Shown here: positions 33,123 to 45,924 of the stretch, piece by piece
How the letters are laid out: every line of letters begins with the position of its first letter
Numbering within the stretch: the first letter of the stretch is position 1
Assembly (NCBI GenBank): GCA_028023455.1
Contig: JAQFVV010000282.1
Location: 187,001-251,000 of the forward strand
DNA from: Epiperipatus broadwayi
Taxonomy: Eukaryota; Onychophora; Udeonychophora; Euonychophora; Peripatidae
Direction: 5' to 3'
DNA length: 64,000 nt
Notes under the pieces: model-generated
What the model was told of the DNA's origin: nothing
The model's database searches: none
What the model saw: only the letters and a program-made list of their open reading frames with translations
Program-made: the position numbers and the translations under genes

Positions 33123-34140
33123 TGTGATGTGATGTGATGTACTGTAGCTTTTTCTTAAACGAAGTCAAGAATCTCTTAGCAATTATACCAAGAAAAATTT
33201 GTTAGCTACTTAATTTTACATTCCCCAGTCTAAGTTTTTGCATATTCTGCTCCATTCCATTTCCACAACATAATCTTTGTCAACTCTTTAACCTTTATAT
33301 CTAAATCCCCTTTATCTTTTCCCAAACCCAGCATAAAAACCAATAATTCACTTTCTGTATAATCACTTTTTTCATATTTATTCTTCCATAACTTCATTAT
33401 ATGTGCCCTTTCTGTTTTCAAGCATTTACATTCAATTAACAAATGCCTAATATTTTCTATTCTTTCCTTACATAATTTACAAAATAAATCACCCACTTTT
33501 TACCATTTACATGTATATTCTCTTGTAGCTAAAGATCCTGTTCGAGCCTTAAATAATAAACCACTTTCCTTACTATTTTCATATATTAACTCACACCTAA
33601 TATTCTGTTTATTTCTATATATATTTAAACTCTTTTTACTCTCCATACTATTTCTCCATCTCTCTAACTCCCTATTCTTTATTAATAAATCTATTCTTTT
33701 ATCCCATTCCTTATTACTACAACACTCAACAATCCTCTTAACACAATCATCCCATCTTTTGTACAAATATACTGATATAAAATTCTTTATCCAAATCTTT
33801 TGCATATCACATTATCTTTCTCACCCATCTTGTTACCTGCCCTTTACTCATAACCCAATTAAATACTATTATAGCTATTCTTTTATTATCCATAAACTGC
33901 AATCTACCAAACATTTTTATTTTGCTTTTTGCATCTCTCATATGAAAACTTGACCATCCCATTTCTGCTTGAATTGCCTCCCTTGCTGTCCATACATCTG
34001 CATCCAATGCATGTCTTCCTACTTACCTTTGAACTTTTTCTGAGTAATTTAATACCCCATTACTAACATATATTGCATCATTACCATATGTTAACCCTGC
34101 TACTGCAACTCCTTTCCATAACAAATTAACAAATGCAATG
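33122..34140 (-). pseudogene. Non-LTR retrotransposon (LINE) C-terminal region
   Basis: The minus strand encodes the post-RT part of a LINE polyprotein. In order: LLWKGVAVAGLTYG and a VQR motif, then ADVWTAREAIQAEMGWSSF, a long helical region, the ARTGSLATRE segment, a CCHC-type zinc motif (C-x2-C ... H ... C, in FCKLC and IRHLLIEC), and the C-terminus. It is broken by a stop near 34030, a frameshift near 33806 and a stop at 33500. The 3' tail is three GATGT-type units at 33122-33140. The family is different from the RTE copies; a CR1/L2- or Jockey-like clade is possible but not resolved. Confidence 0.82.
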
Positions 34141-34375
34141 CTGCCATCTAGTGTAAGCTTGAGTAATCAATAAATACTAGATGATAGTATTTGTTAAAGT
34201 TATATCTAGAGCTACCCTATCTACTTCCTCTGATTAGTTTTTGGCTTATGGGCTTTATTAATGAAAAGTTCAGACCAGTTGTAGCACACTTCTGTCTTTT
34301 GGACATAATTAAGGCCCTAAGCCAGAAACTAGTCTGAAGTAATTTAGATAGGATTATTCAATATGGATTTAAGTC
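34141..34375. repeat. F1-like copy, decayed foldback
   Basis: GCTTGAGTAATCAATAAA and CTTATGGGCTTTATTAATGA match F1. A right-hand remnant of the hammerhead (AAGCCAGAAACTAGTCTG) lies at about 34320-34337. No intact core. Confidence 0.65.
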
Positions 34376-34445
34376 TACTTATTATTCAAACTGATCATTC
34401 AACCCTAAAAGAGGTGGTGATAATGGAAAAGAATAATAGGAATTT

Positions 34446-34835
34446 GTTTAAATAATACAATTTATAAACATGCGCTATATAAAGAAATGCTTATTTACAT
34501 ATGTTTAAGTTTCATTTGAGAGTGACGTTTGGTAAATTCTAGGTAATTTCATTGACGTCATTCATTCAGACAGTGTAAACAGTAATTTAAAGTGAGTGGT
34601 CTATCCTCACACTTTCATTTGCAGTACTTAAGATTTGCTCATATATCAGCATTTGGGTTTGAAGGGATAAGTGGATTCATTTTATCCCTTCATAAATACT
34701 ATATCTTGTGTTGGAAATGAAAGAATTCATTTATTATTAACACTCGTAAAAAGCGCATGCACAATAGCTTGAAAAGGCTGATCTTTAATGTATTACAATT
34801 TATAAACATGCGCTATATAAATAAATGCTTATTTA
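34446..34835 (+). repeat. Repeat pair related to the 13.8 kb MITE
   Basis: ACAATTTATAAACATGCGCT and TATATAAA recur at 34449 and 34795 (346-bp spacing) and also at 13.9 kb. The right copy is preceded by AACACTCGTAAAAAGCGCAT. Between them lies a CRE-like TGACGTCA palindrome at 34553-34560. Function unknown. Confidence 0.65.
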
Positions 34836-35533
34836 AATAATACATTGCAAAATCTGGAAATCATGTGATGCTTTATTGCTTTCTTATTTTTTTTATTTGA
34901 ACATTTTATTTTATAGAACCAAAAAAGCATAAAATTAAATAAAAAAAATCATTAATTTAAAATGTTATCTGCTACAATTAATTATATTAAAAAGATGTTT
35001 TGAATCATGGGGCTGATAAAATCTCCCCAATATGGTCCAACTTACAGAAAATGAAAATATTTAAAAACTACTCAGAGGTGAAATGGAATACCAAAAGCTA
35101 AAGTTTGATTTAAGTGATGCTCTGCCTTTAGCTCCAAACTACATGTAATATTCTCCTTTTGTCCACTTGACAGATAGCAGTCATAGACTACTCAAAAAAA
35201 TCATATTCCAAATGCTAGGACAATAGCAATTCTTCATGAAGATTTGGAATTGGTTCTTTAAGTATGTCTAACCAGTGATGTTCAAAAAGTCTTTATTGAA
35301 GTTTAACAAGAATGCTCCAATTTAGCTTATGAAATGGTGTTGGGTGTCTGCTGTTAGGAGTTACAAGTAGACCACACAGGAGTGCAAAAAGAGTGCAAAA
35401 CTCCTGATACTATTATAAGAAAAGATAAAGATGTATGGCTGCTCAAGGATTTTCAGAAGTTGGAGTTAGTTCTAAATATTAAAGTGTCATCACACGATCA
35501 CCATTCTTTACGCTTAAACAAGTTGTTTTCCCA

Positions 35534-35722
35534 GAGGCAAAACTCTCCATACAGTAGTGCCACTTAGTGCAAGCCAGAGTAATCAATGGATGCAGGAAAG
35601 TTTGTGCATAAAATCCCTATCTACTGCCCACTCATGCATGAATAGGTACTAGATAAAGATTTTGCATCCATTGATTAGTCTGGCTTGCACTGAGTGGCAC
35701 TACTGTATGGAGAGTTTTGCTT
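35534..35722. repeat. F1 outer-end hairpin
   Basis: Arms 35534-35595 and 35660-35722 (AGGCAAAACTCTCCATACAG and its complement) form a foldback lacking the hammerhead interior. Confidence 0.8.
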
Positions 35723-36047
35723 CTGTAAAAATAAAGGGTCATATGCAAATAATAAACCAAATGATTTTCTAACCAATAATAATGGCTTGATGGCAGTTGT
35801 TTCTCCACCATTGTATAAATACCCAAATTCTTTTCTAAAAGTAACATATTCTTATCAAAAGACTTTGTGATACTGTCACAGAATGCCATTTAAGAGACCC
35901 CATCTGTAATTTTTCTAGGATGCATTTTGTAAAGAAACAATATTGATTGATTTTGAATGATTCTCTGCAATCATAACCATCACCAATTCATATTCATTAC
36001 AAGCATTTGTATCTTAGAATAATTAAAAAAAACCCAAAATGATTCAA

Positions 36048-36252
36048 TTTAATTATTATTAATAAACATGCAATACAAAGAGCGTACCAATAGCGCAAAC
36101 AAGCTCTTAATTTTTCTCATACCGCACTTATTAATTAAGAGCTTGTTTGAGCTATTGGTACGCTCTCTGTATTGTATTTTTGTAATTACAAGCTTATAAA
36201 AGTAATGCCACGTTATATATGACTTGCTTTATTAATTATTATTAATAAACAT
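36048..36252. mobile_element. Hairpin MITE within 21-bp direct repeats
   Basis: Hairpin arms 36071-36110 and 36134-36174 (CAATACA, AGAGCGTACCAATAGC, AACAAGCTCTTAAT) are about 40 bp each. An exact 21-bp direct repeat starting TTAATTATTATTAATAAA lies at 36049-36069 and 36232-36252, too long for an ordinary transposon TSD. Confidence 0.7.
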
Positions 36253-37696
36253 AAGAATATCATTAAAAAAGGATGGTACATATACCACCTACGATGATCA
36301 CATATTGTTTGTTGACTTCAAATATCCATTGTCTAGCTACGTGATATTAACAGTAATATCCTCTATAACTTAGCTGTATTTTTATTTGATTTCAAGGACT
36401 AGAACTTTGCACACATTCATGCATAATCAATAAGCACAGATGTTTATTACTGCGACGGAGTTTGAGAGGCAATCTTATTTAAAACTTTATTTAAAAGTTA
36501 GATAGTTATAAAATATATGATACTAAAAATACTGATAAGATGAGTAATGATGTATATAATTTGAACAGTATTAAATAGTTATATTTACTTGCTGAATTAA
36601 TATTATTATTAAATAAAAACGAAGATTTAATTTAATTCGTTTTGTTGAAAAGCTGCTTTATATAATACTGCATTTGGTAGTCCTTTCTTATGTTTTGAAG
36701 ATTTACATTTAGTACTTAAAGCCTTCTATTGTTAAAATCTTTTATTGTAATTTAAATATTCCAGGTGTGATCAAGTGGTCATCTAAGCTTTGTAAGGTCA
36801 GTGAGGGGGCAAAAAATCAATGCTTATTTAAAAAGATGGACATATCTGCTTAATAACAGAAACGATTCCTGTTGTTCACCAAAGTCCAGAAAATCAATTT
36901 TGACATTTAAAAAAATCTATTATTTGATGAAAATGAAAAAGACTCTAACTTGAAGTTTTCCCAATCCTCATCTTCTGCAGTGCTTTAAGTAAAATAGTCC
37001 GCCTTTGGGAGAGAAATATATTGTTTGTTAAATGTCTGCTTTCAATTTAGATATAAATACTGTATCTTTTAGTGATTGATAAGCTTGCCTCTGAGACTAA
37101 ATATACCACAGCTGTTTCTAGCTGGAAAAGATTTAAACTCCCATTGTTAACAAAATTAGAACTAATAAAAGCTACAAAAACTTATTTTATGACTGGATAT
37201 AGAATAAAATAAAATGTTTTTTCTAATTTGAATTTTATAATGATTATTAGTGTGTGTGGCCATTGATATCTCAGAGTTGAGACATAATAATGACAAACGT
37301 AAATTCAACTCTGACTGGAATCATTACATCTCTTTTCATAGATGATTGTGAACATTAAATTGTCTTATTAAGAAAACTTTCTTACATAATAAACATTACT
37401 TACGGCTGACGTAAAAGTTATAACAGTAATAATTAAAATAATATTTAAGTATGTGTAATAATTAATATATCGTTATTATGTATATCAGTGGAACAACAAT
37501 CTTTCCAAACGGATTGGTATTAATAAGGTCGATCCAATATTGATATATATATATATATATACACACACACTAAAAACTTAGTAGTATTTGCCTGCCATAT
37601 CTAAGATCTGTATGAAAATTCGGAAATTTTTTTTTTACAAACGGTCATACCACCTTATTAATTTTTTTCGAAACAGAAAGACCATTTTATATAACT

Positions 37697-37880
37697 GAAC
37701 TGAATGTAACTGAAGCTTTCAAGCGGTATATAATATAATTAAACTCTCCAAATGATAGATGATACCATTTGTCTCTTAGCGAAGCATATATAAGAACAAA
37801 TGCTAAGAGACAGTTAGTTACATCTGTCTTTTGGAGAGTTTATTTACATTATGTAACTCATTGAAAGCTTCAGTTATATA
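37697..37880. mobile_element. Palindromic MITE-like element
   Basis: Outer AACTGAAGCTTTCAA (with complement near 37862-37880), AACTCTCCAAA and the inner TGTCTCTTAGC/GCTAAGAGACA form nested inverted repeats. A related GAAGCATATATAAGAA..CTAAGAGACAG segment is at 43.97-44.05 kb. Confidence 0.7.
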
Positions 37881-37889
37881 CAATCTGAG

Positions 37890-40800
37890 TTACTTATTAT
37901 TTACAAATATTAACACTGAATTTTCATTTCATATTTACAGGCTGTTTAAACTAAAGCTCGGCGTTGATCCTCTAAATATTTAAATGGTGATTTTTATCAT
38001 TTATTCCATAAATATATATAATTAATAGATTGAATTCACTCCATTTAAAATTACATAAATAAATTAAATTAATACACTATACAGGCTTAAGCCTGCATAT
38101 ATATATATATATATATTCTAATCCTGCATATATATATATATATATTCTAATCTTCATCTCGTGCATCTTCACTTCAGAATAGTATATGATATAAAATAGA
38201 AAAACGGGTTCTAGCTCAGTTAATAATTAATAAATAAAATATTCAGCATTAAAATTAAAATATTTCACTAGCTCAAATTTAAAATACGAATAAGGTTCAA
38301 TTTATAAAAATAAATTAAATAAATATTTAATATTTTCATGAGACTTGAAGTGAAAATACATGTGACAAGATAGATTACATTGAGCCAATATCCCACAGGA
38401 TACTACCTCAATGGCATAAGAACACTATCCCCCCTTTATTACTATTTCAAATAACAAACTCATAGTATTCTTACGACTTTAATAATATCTACTCACTAAG
38501 ATTAAACTAATAATTAAGTCTTAATCTTCTATTTAATAATAATCTAGCTCAAATAAAATAATCTCAAGTTCATAAAGTTTATTCTAAGTTAATTTTAAAA
38601 TACTGTAGTAAAATATGAGAAGGGATTTTATGTCATAATCTACTACACTGAAACTAATAATAATAAATAACAGTAATAATATTCTTCATTGTTTAACTAA
38701 TTCTGTATATCTTTTCTTTTTACTATAATTTTATTACGATAATAAAATAATGAAATAATATAATATGATCTTATATCTTCATGTAATGATATAATAAATA
38801 CGTGGTAGCATTTTAATAATCTGACAAACAATGTGTGGCAATTGATAGCATATGATTTAATATAATATTGTGATAACTGATTTATGACCAATAAAATAAT
38901 GTAAGATTATGATTATTTAATTATAATGAATACCAATAAAATATTTAAAATTCTTAAAATAATTCTCTATTTATCTTTTGTGCAAAATTTTATATTTGTT
39001 TCAGTTATTATGTATATATCATGATTTCATGCAGCGATGTGGAGAAATAAATAACTTGGACACAAAATTTTTGAAATAACAAAATTTAACAAAGTTTATT
39101 ACTAACAACAAATAAATAAACAATTTATTTACACTATTTACAGTGGATATCCTTAACTTTTTTTACTTTACAGTTTGATCTACCAGGTTATAAAAAAAAA
39201 TAATTTATATTTCAATTATATCTTTATTTAGATTTAGGACAAAATTTTAAAAAAATGTTACTATTTGGTTTCTCATTATCGTTAACTTATTACAAATATA
39301 TTTATCTACTTTATTAGCAACAGCATTTTATCCTTAATATTATTAAACTATCTTATTTTAAAAAATTCATACTTAGAAAACATTCTATAGAAAACAAAAT
39401 TTTATAATGAGTATGGATTTCTCAAAATATTAAAAAAAATTTCATCTTGCAAAGTCAAAGATGTTACACAAAATATTATCCAAAAATTCAGTACTAGACT
39501 TTAGTGTTTATCACACGATGTTTACTAATCATAATATATTCTTCTTTAAGCCTTACTTTAGTATGATATAAGTGTAATCATCAATATATTTCTGTTAATC
39601 AATAAACAAAAAATATACTATGCATATTGTTTACATAATTTACTTTGTACTATTGTATTTTAAAAATGTGCAATACTTATTTTTCTCTTAAAAAAAAAAT
39701 ACTAAAGCATTTAAAATTATTATCACTTTAAAGAAAATATCTTTGTTTAGATACTTTATTTTAAAAAAGTTTATATTTCATTTCCGAAATAAAATTCAAA
39801 ATATATTCTATGATTCTTTTCTTTCCTTAGGATACTTTGGATCTTCAATTTTAAGTTATAACATCCTATTCCTTCTAAGCAAATAAACCAATCTTATACA
39901 AAACAATAGCATAACCTAAGTTCTAAATTATTTATCATTTCTCTTAAACATATCTTACTGAACAATGCAGTTACATGAAATAAAGATAGCGAAAACAGAT
40001 GCATAGGATTAAGGAAGAAAGCTAGAGTATTACTCTTAACATATCTCAAAATCATGGCACAGTGCGAAGAGGTATGACATTTACCTGCCTAATATCCTCT
40101 ACTACAGGGACGATGTTAAAGCTATTTCTTCAGCTTTATTAGAACATCAAATATTTAAAGAAATATAAACACTGTCCAAATAAAATATGTATCAGTCATA
40201 GGGCTATGTTAACTATGCTGATAACCACATAAAGACTAAATATTATTCCATTCCTTATCATATCCTATTTTAAAAATACATCATCTTGGTTTCCTGTTCA
40301 CTAAGTACTTCCAAGCCACTATCTCAACATTATTTCTCAAGATTTTCCACATCTTACATCGATAAATAACTATCTGCATTTACAAAAACAATAAATAAAA
40401 TTCATTAATAGTTAAACAATCTTACGATTCCATAAGAAAAGTTGCTTACTTCATTGCTCTGTATGTTTAATCATATACAGTCTACTTAGACAATATTTGA
40501 ATATCCCAACATGAAAATTTTAAAAGAATCACATAACTATTTGTATGTTGGATTATATCACTAATATAAAAAAAAAACAAAAAAACAATCGTATGCATAT
40601 TTTCAAATCAATCCTATCTCATAATGTTTTTTAAAATGTTGTATGAAATGCAGTACATATAAGTAAAAAAACTTTTACACTTCATTCTTCCAATTTATGG
40701 ATGATCTAAAGAAAACAAAAAAAAAATATACATTATAAATTATCAATAGTTATTATTATTACCAATAACCTTTATCTAGTCATCATGTTCAGTAGGCTTC

Positions 40801-43130
40801 CTTTATCCACTTGAGCATTGCAGATATAAAAAAAATTCACACCCATACACTTTATATTAAAATATTTTTAGCTAAATTATTAGATTGTTATATTATAAAA
40901 TTTTAATATTAATAAATTAATGTTTTTATGTTTTTCCTAATCTTATATAAAAATTTAAATTTAAACTAGGTTAACAAAATAAAAGGAATCAAAACTATAA
41001 TTACATATTTTCTTGACGATAGTTCCTGATAAGTCCAAAATGTTTATTATTTTCTCTAGAGTTTTTAAAAATGTTCTCCTCCAAGTGCGTTAAAGTTTAA
41101 AATAAAAATAATTATTAATCCATTTAGTAAAATTTATAGAAAATAATTCTTGGTTTTAGTATTTAGGATGATAATTATTAAATCATAATATTAATTAATC
41201 CCGTGAAGCTTCTTAATATTCTCTACCAATATTCTCTGCATATCCGATGCATCAATCCATCTAATTTAACTTTAAAAATATTCGATAAACTTTTAAGTAC
41301 TATTTGTATTTCCATGGATCCATCTTTTATTCAACTATGTGTTCACTTTTTTATATATGTTTCCTTCTTGATACATTTAAACTTTCGTTTGGTATTTTTT
41401 ATAAATCTCTTGGAAAAATAAAAAAAACTTCAAGTACTTTTAAACAAATCTTTTCTAAATACATTTTTAAATAATTCTAAGACCGGATATTTTAATATCA
41501 AAAATGCTTCTGTAACATATTCTCCTGGGTTCTTTCTTTAATTCTTGAAAATATTTTTTTAAAATGTTACCTTCAGAAAGTATATAACATTTTACTCCTT
41601 TGAATATAATATTCTATAAAATGATTCATGAGATATAATTGTCTTATTACTATTTAAAAATAAATCTTGGATAAACTTATAAATAATACATTTCAATACA
41701 TTTTTTAGACTCCGTATAATGTCCGAGCTGTGGTTTTTTTATGTACCAAAACAGTTCTTCGGTGAAATATTAATAAAGCTGTATCAATAAATATTCCAAA
41801 CATTTTTACAGTATTACAATGTCTATCCATTTTATTCCACAGTATATCCATTTTTTATTGTGAAGCTTAGGTTAAATATTTTAGATAAAATATGACTGGT
41901 AAGTACTTTAAAAAATTAGAAAATCATCTCCACGAAGTTTCTAAATTATTATATTTTAACACCCACTTTTGCAAAAATACTTTTAAAAATTATCAATTAG
42001 TTTTTGCAAATAAAACGATAAGAAAGTACTAAAAAAAATTGACTAAAATAAAAAATTTAAAAAATACTATCTTTTTGATAGTTATAATTTACCTTTCTCC
42101 GGTTTCAATACATTATTAATCTCCCCCGATAACTTAGTTACAATGATATTTATAGTCTGTAAGAATACCTATTCCTATTGGTTAATTCTTACTTTAGCTT
42201 GAGAACAAATTTACATATTTTTAGTTTATAGTAGAATTGAATTTCAAAATTAGAAATTATGACGTAATGAACTTAAAATATTATTTAAAATACCACTTTT
42301 AATTCAATTATAACTTTATTTAAATTATTTAATCTTTTAAAATAACTATTAAAATAACATTTAATAACTTATTCCATTTCTTAATATTCAATTTATCTAT
42401 TTTTATTTAAATAAAATATTTAATTTTTATATTATGAATGTATTCATCTTTATTACATCATTTAAGCATTTGGAAATAACTGCATAATATTTTAATATTC
42501 ACTTCTATGATAAATAATCATTATATCCAACTCTGTAATACACAAACTTTGTTATTAAATTCTAACAAGCGTGTGTGTGAACGTATTTAATATACAAGTC
42601 ACATGATCAATAACTTTGACAGACGATTTTCAATCTATTTCTCTGCCCAGATTAATAAAATTGATACACTTATTATATTATATAAAATAATTATAAAAAT
42701 TTGGAAGAACAATTTAGAAAATATAGAATTAGATATAATTTTCACCATCACAAAGTTTATTTTTAAAATGTACGATATTAATTTTTGCTTATTAAATATG
42801 ACTTTATAAATTTAAAATATAACATTTATTACTACAAGTTTTAAACTATTAAAATCAAATTTATTAAATATACTTTTAATTTTTATAGCTGTGTTATTTA
42901 ATATGGCCAGCTTTTACAACCATATGAAACAATATTTTAAACTTTACTTAACAACTTTTTAAATAATTCGCTATAATTTTATATACCACGTATTTTCTTT
43001 AGCTTTAAATTGTACTTTAAAGATATAATTGACAAACTATAATTAATGTATTAAAATAACATTCTAAAATTTAAAATTTTTAGTAATTGACTGTTATGAA
43101 CTATTACTGACCTATAGAAAAGGGCACAAT
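37890..43130. other. Long AT-rich stretch without recognised features
   Basis: The longest plain part of the window. It has two short TA repeats near 38.1 kb next to CTATACAGGCTTAAGCCTGC, which resembles the R1 end. No gene, RNA gene or repeat recognised; open frames of 64-72 codons are AT-rich noise. Confidence 0.6.
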
Positions 43131-43144
43131 ATATATATGTGTGT

Positions 43145-43510
43145 GTGTAATGTGTGCGGGATTCAAACTCAGACTTTTAACCTTGGCACTAACGTGGGAT
43201 TTGATCATTCCTTCATCAGATTTTCAATGAAATGGAAGGCTGAAGAGTTGTGAGTTGGAATAGTTTGAAGCCTGTCCATTAAAGTATGAAGATTGGCTAT
43301 CTTAATATAAAGCTGAGCAGTGATCGTAAATGTGTGTGGAGATGGTAATCTGGGCCAACTGATGAGTGCTGGTTTAGCACGAAATACAAATATTGGTGAT
43401 TGTTTATCTTTTCAACATGTGTGTGATCAGGTGGGTCAGCAATATGAGATGGCAAGTAGAGTTGAATGTCATGTGAAAGTCTGAGTTCGAATCCCGCACA
43501 CATTACATAT
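43145..43510 (+). repeat. R1 repeat with intact hammerhead
   Basis: Nearly complete R1 unit in sense orientation ending at the B-box-like GAGTTCGAATCCCGC. It contains the best-formed hammerhead stem II in the window. The 68-codon minus open frame is a chance reading. Confidence 0.85.
43344..43406 (+). ncRNA. Type I hammerhead ribozyme (R1), canonical core
   Basis: Core CTGATGA at 43359-43365; stem II GTGCT/AGCAC (43366-43370 with 43376-43380), five perfect pairs including the canonical G-C next to the core, loop GGTTT; GAA at 43381-43383; stem III region 43384-43391; predicted cut after A43392 (AUA/NUH type is UA here). Stem I: GCCAA/TTGGT (43354-43358 with 43393-43397) plus a distal arm. 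Stem III has lost part of its palindrome (ATACAAAT), the only weak point. Confidence 0.85.
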
Positions 43511-43520
43511 AAAATAAATT

Positions 43521-43684
43521 AAGTAATATATAGTAAGGCAATAACCTTAAGACTATGTGCCTAGATGCGACAGTAGCAACCTCTACAAATCTTTAACACA
43601 AGATTAATAACTTTAAAAGATGAGCGGACACTCTTATCTTCTAGGCACATAGTCTTAAGGTTATAGCCTTAATATATATTACTT
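43521..43684. mobile_element. Short TIR element, 45-bp TIRs
   Basis: Left TIR 43521-43566 (AAGTAATATAT, CCTTAAGACTATGTGCC) is complementary to 43640-43684. Interior about 75 bp, no coding. Relative at 24.08 kb. Confidence 0.85.
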
Positions 43685-44716
43685 ATGTGCTTAACAAATT
43701 ATTAATTATAAATAAACTAAGTAATAATTAATTAATTTTTTTAGCACAGTGTTATATTGTAATTATATTTAGAATATAATTCAACTAGAGACTTGAGATT
43801 GACACATAAAAGTGCGTCTGAGTTTGAAAACAAGATGATCGTTCTTATTTTCTCAAAGTGCTTATCTTGTGGCTGGGACAAGAAAATCCTTGCAGTTAAC
43901 ATTATTGTTTAATAATATAGTACAGTGTTAGTGAGAAAAGGTTATTATCTTCTAAATATAAGTAAATAAATGAAGCATATATAAGAATAAATTCTAAGAG
44001 ACAGGTGGTTCTAAGAGACAGGTGGTATCATCTGTCTTTTAAAGAGAATGAATTGGAAGTGTGTGACTTCCTATTCACTTACATATAATCTAAGTTATTC
44101 ATTATTTAACCCTTTATAGAAATTTTTATGGTCTTTTAAGCAGCAATGTATAATTAGTTAATTTTATTTATCAAACATCCCTGCTTAATAAATTTCTATA
44201 GAGGACATAAGTAAAAGCAATATTAATTTTTCATATATTTGCATGGTATTTAATTAATTATATATGTATGTAAGGTTATTATATACAAATATTAAACACC
44301 TACTCAAATATAAATATTTTTAAGACATATGGAAAACTCACTTCAATATATGAAACCCTGATATTTTATCAAACTACAACATAAGCATGTAAATAAATAA
44401 ATATGCAAATATTCTTTTTAAGAGTTTTTTTCTTCTCTTTCTTAAATAGAATCATACATTTCTAATTTGAATATTGAAAATCATCACATTAATAAATAAG
44501 AGAAAAGGATTGATGCTAATGCCATTATACTTGATAAGATGCTTATTATTATCTTTATGCATGCTATGATAGCAAATTTGTGAACCAACATTGACATATA
44601 TATTTCAGCATCAATTGACATGCCTTGCATATATCTAAGTGTATGCTGCTACAATTAATTTTAGCCAATTACCTCTTCTGCCATCACAACAATATTGTAG
44701 TCAAGATGTCAAAATA

Positions 44717-44845
44717 TTAAAACAGGCAAAACTCTCTATACGTATTGCACTAGAAGGGAATTTTATGCACAAGCCTTCTGGCATCCATTGATTACTCTGG
44801 CTTGCATTGAATGGCAATACATATAGAGCATTTTGCCTGTTTTAA
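44717..44845. repeat. F1 outer-end hairpin
   Basis: Ends TTAAAACAGGCAAA and TTTGCCTGTTTTAA-like with 30-bp TIRs (44717-44748, 44813-44845). Interior contains GCACAAGCCTTCTGGCATCC. No hammerhead. Confidence 0.82.
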
Positions 44846-45567
44846 TAACAGTTATAAGCAAGCATAAGAAATGGTGATCATGTGATGTTTAATGACAAAA
44901 TATTGTTACACTGCAAAATCTTACAAAATAAGTGTCATTTAAAATTTTTTTCAAAAGCTATATTCACTTCCAAACAAACATAAATTAACTGTTGAAGATA
45001 TTATAGATATATGTCAATGTTACCAAGAAAAGTAGTTGGTACATCAAGTCAGGAGATGAAATTTTCATTTGTATGCCATTGGTATAATAGGTTATTATAA
45101 CTGAAAACACTTACTGCAAGAATACTTTAAAAAACAATATGCTGCTTAGAAATTTGTGGATGAGTTCTACGACTACATATTATTGCCAAATATAAGTTAT
45201 CAATGAAATAACATGTAGCCAAATCTGTTATCACAAAGTCCTACTACCCACTAAGTTTTATGATACTTTTTCAGTCAATAAAAGCCATAGCAAAAGTGAG
45301 CATTTTGTTTCCTCCATTGTATGTTTTTTACTGTCCATTGATCAACATTAATGCTTGTTGTAGCTTATGGCTATATAATATCTTTTCAATAAATATTCTG
45401 ATCATATCAGCTGCTTTCTGGTTCTTGTCTTGACATTTCTCTTGCCATGCAGGTGCAAATGTTTGCATATTTTATTTACACATAAAAAGCTAAGGAGTAA
45501 GGCTACATTTAGGTTAATCAGATGTTATACATAGAGCTCACAAAATAAGCTCTTAACAAGCTTTGCA

Positions 45568-45630
45568 GAATATCCTCAATCCCAGACTGGTTTCTGCTAC
45601 TGGCTTCATCAGTGAGGTACTAGGATATTC
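45568..45630 (-). ncRNA. Type I hammerhead ribozyme (F2), core intact
   Basis: Minus strand: distal stem I GAATATCC/GGATATTC (8 perfect pairs), internal loop, proximal CTCA/TGGG, core CTGATGA (plus 45606-45612), stem II GC/GC with loop CAGTA and an A-A mismatch, GAAA (plus 45591-45594), stem III ACCAGT and cut site GTC (plus 45585-45587). Confidence 0.8.
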
Positions 45631-45863
45631 AAGCATTAGATTAAAAATACCAGGACAAGTAGAAAATCTGAAATTTTCAGATATCCATATGTCTTCCAAT
45701 CCAGCTATCTAACTTAAACAGCCATGTAGTCCCATAGGGCTATTTAAGTTAGATAGCTGGATTGGAAGACATATGGATGTCTGAAAATTTTAGATTTTCT
45801 TCTTAATAGTTATACATCAGATAAAGTGCTGAGGTTGTCCTGGTATTTTTAATCTAATGCTTA

Positions 45864-45924
45864 AATATTCTAGCATCTCATTGAGGATGCCAGTAGCAGA
45901 AACTGGTCTGGGATTGGGGATATT
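45864..45924 (+). ncRNA. Hammerhead ribozyme motif (F2), one core change
   Basis: Plus strand: core TTGAGGA (only C3 altered), stem II TGC/GCA three pairs with loop CAGTA, GAAA at 45899-45902, ACTGGT and GTC. Stem I arms AATATTC/GGATATT and CTCA/TGGG. The C3 change is expected to abolish cleavage. Confidence 0.72.
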
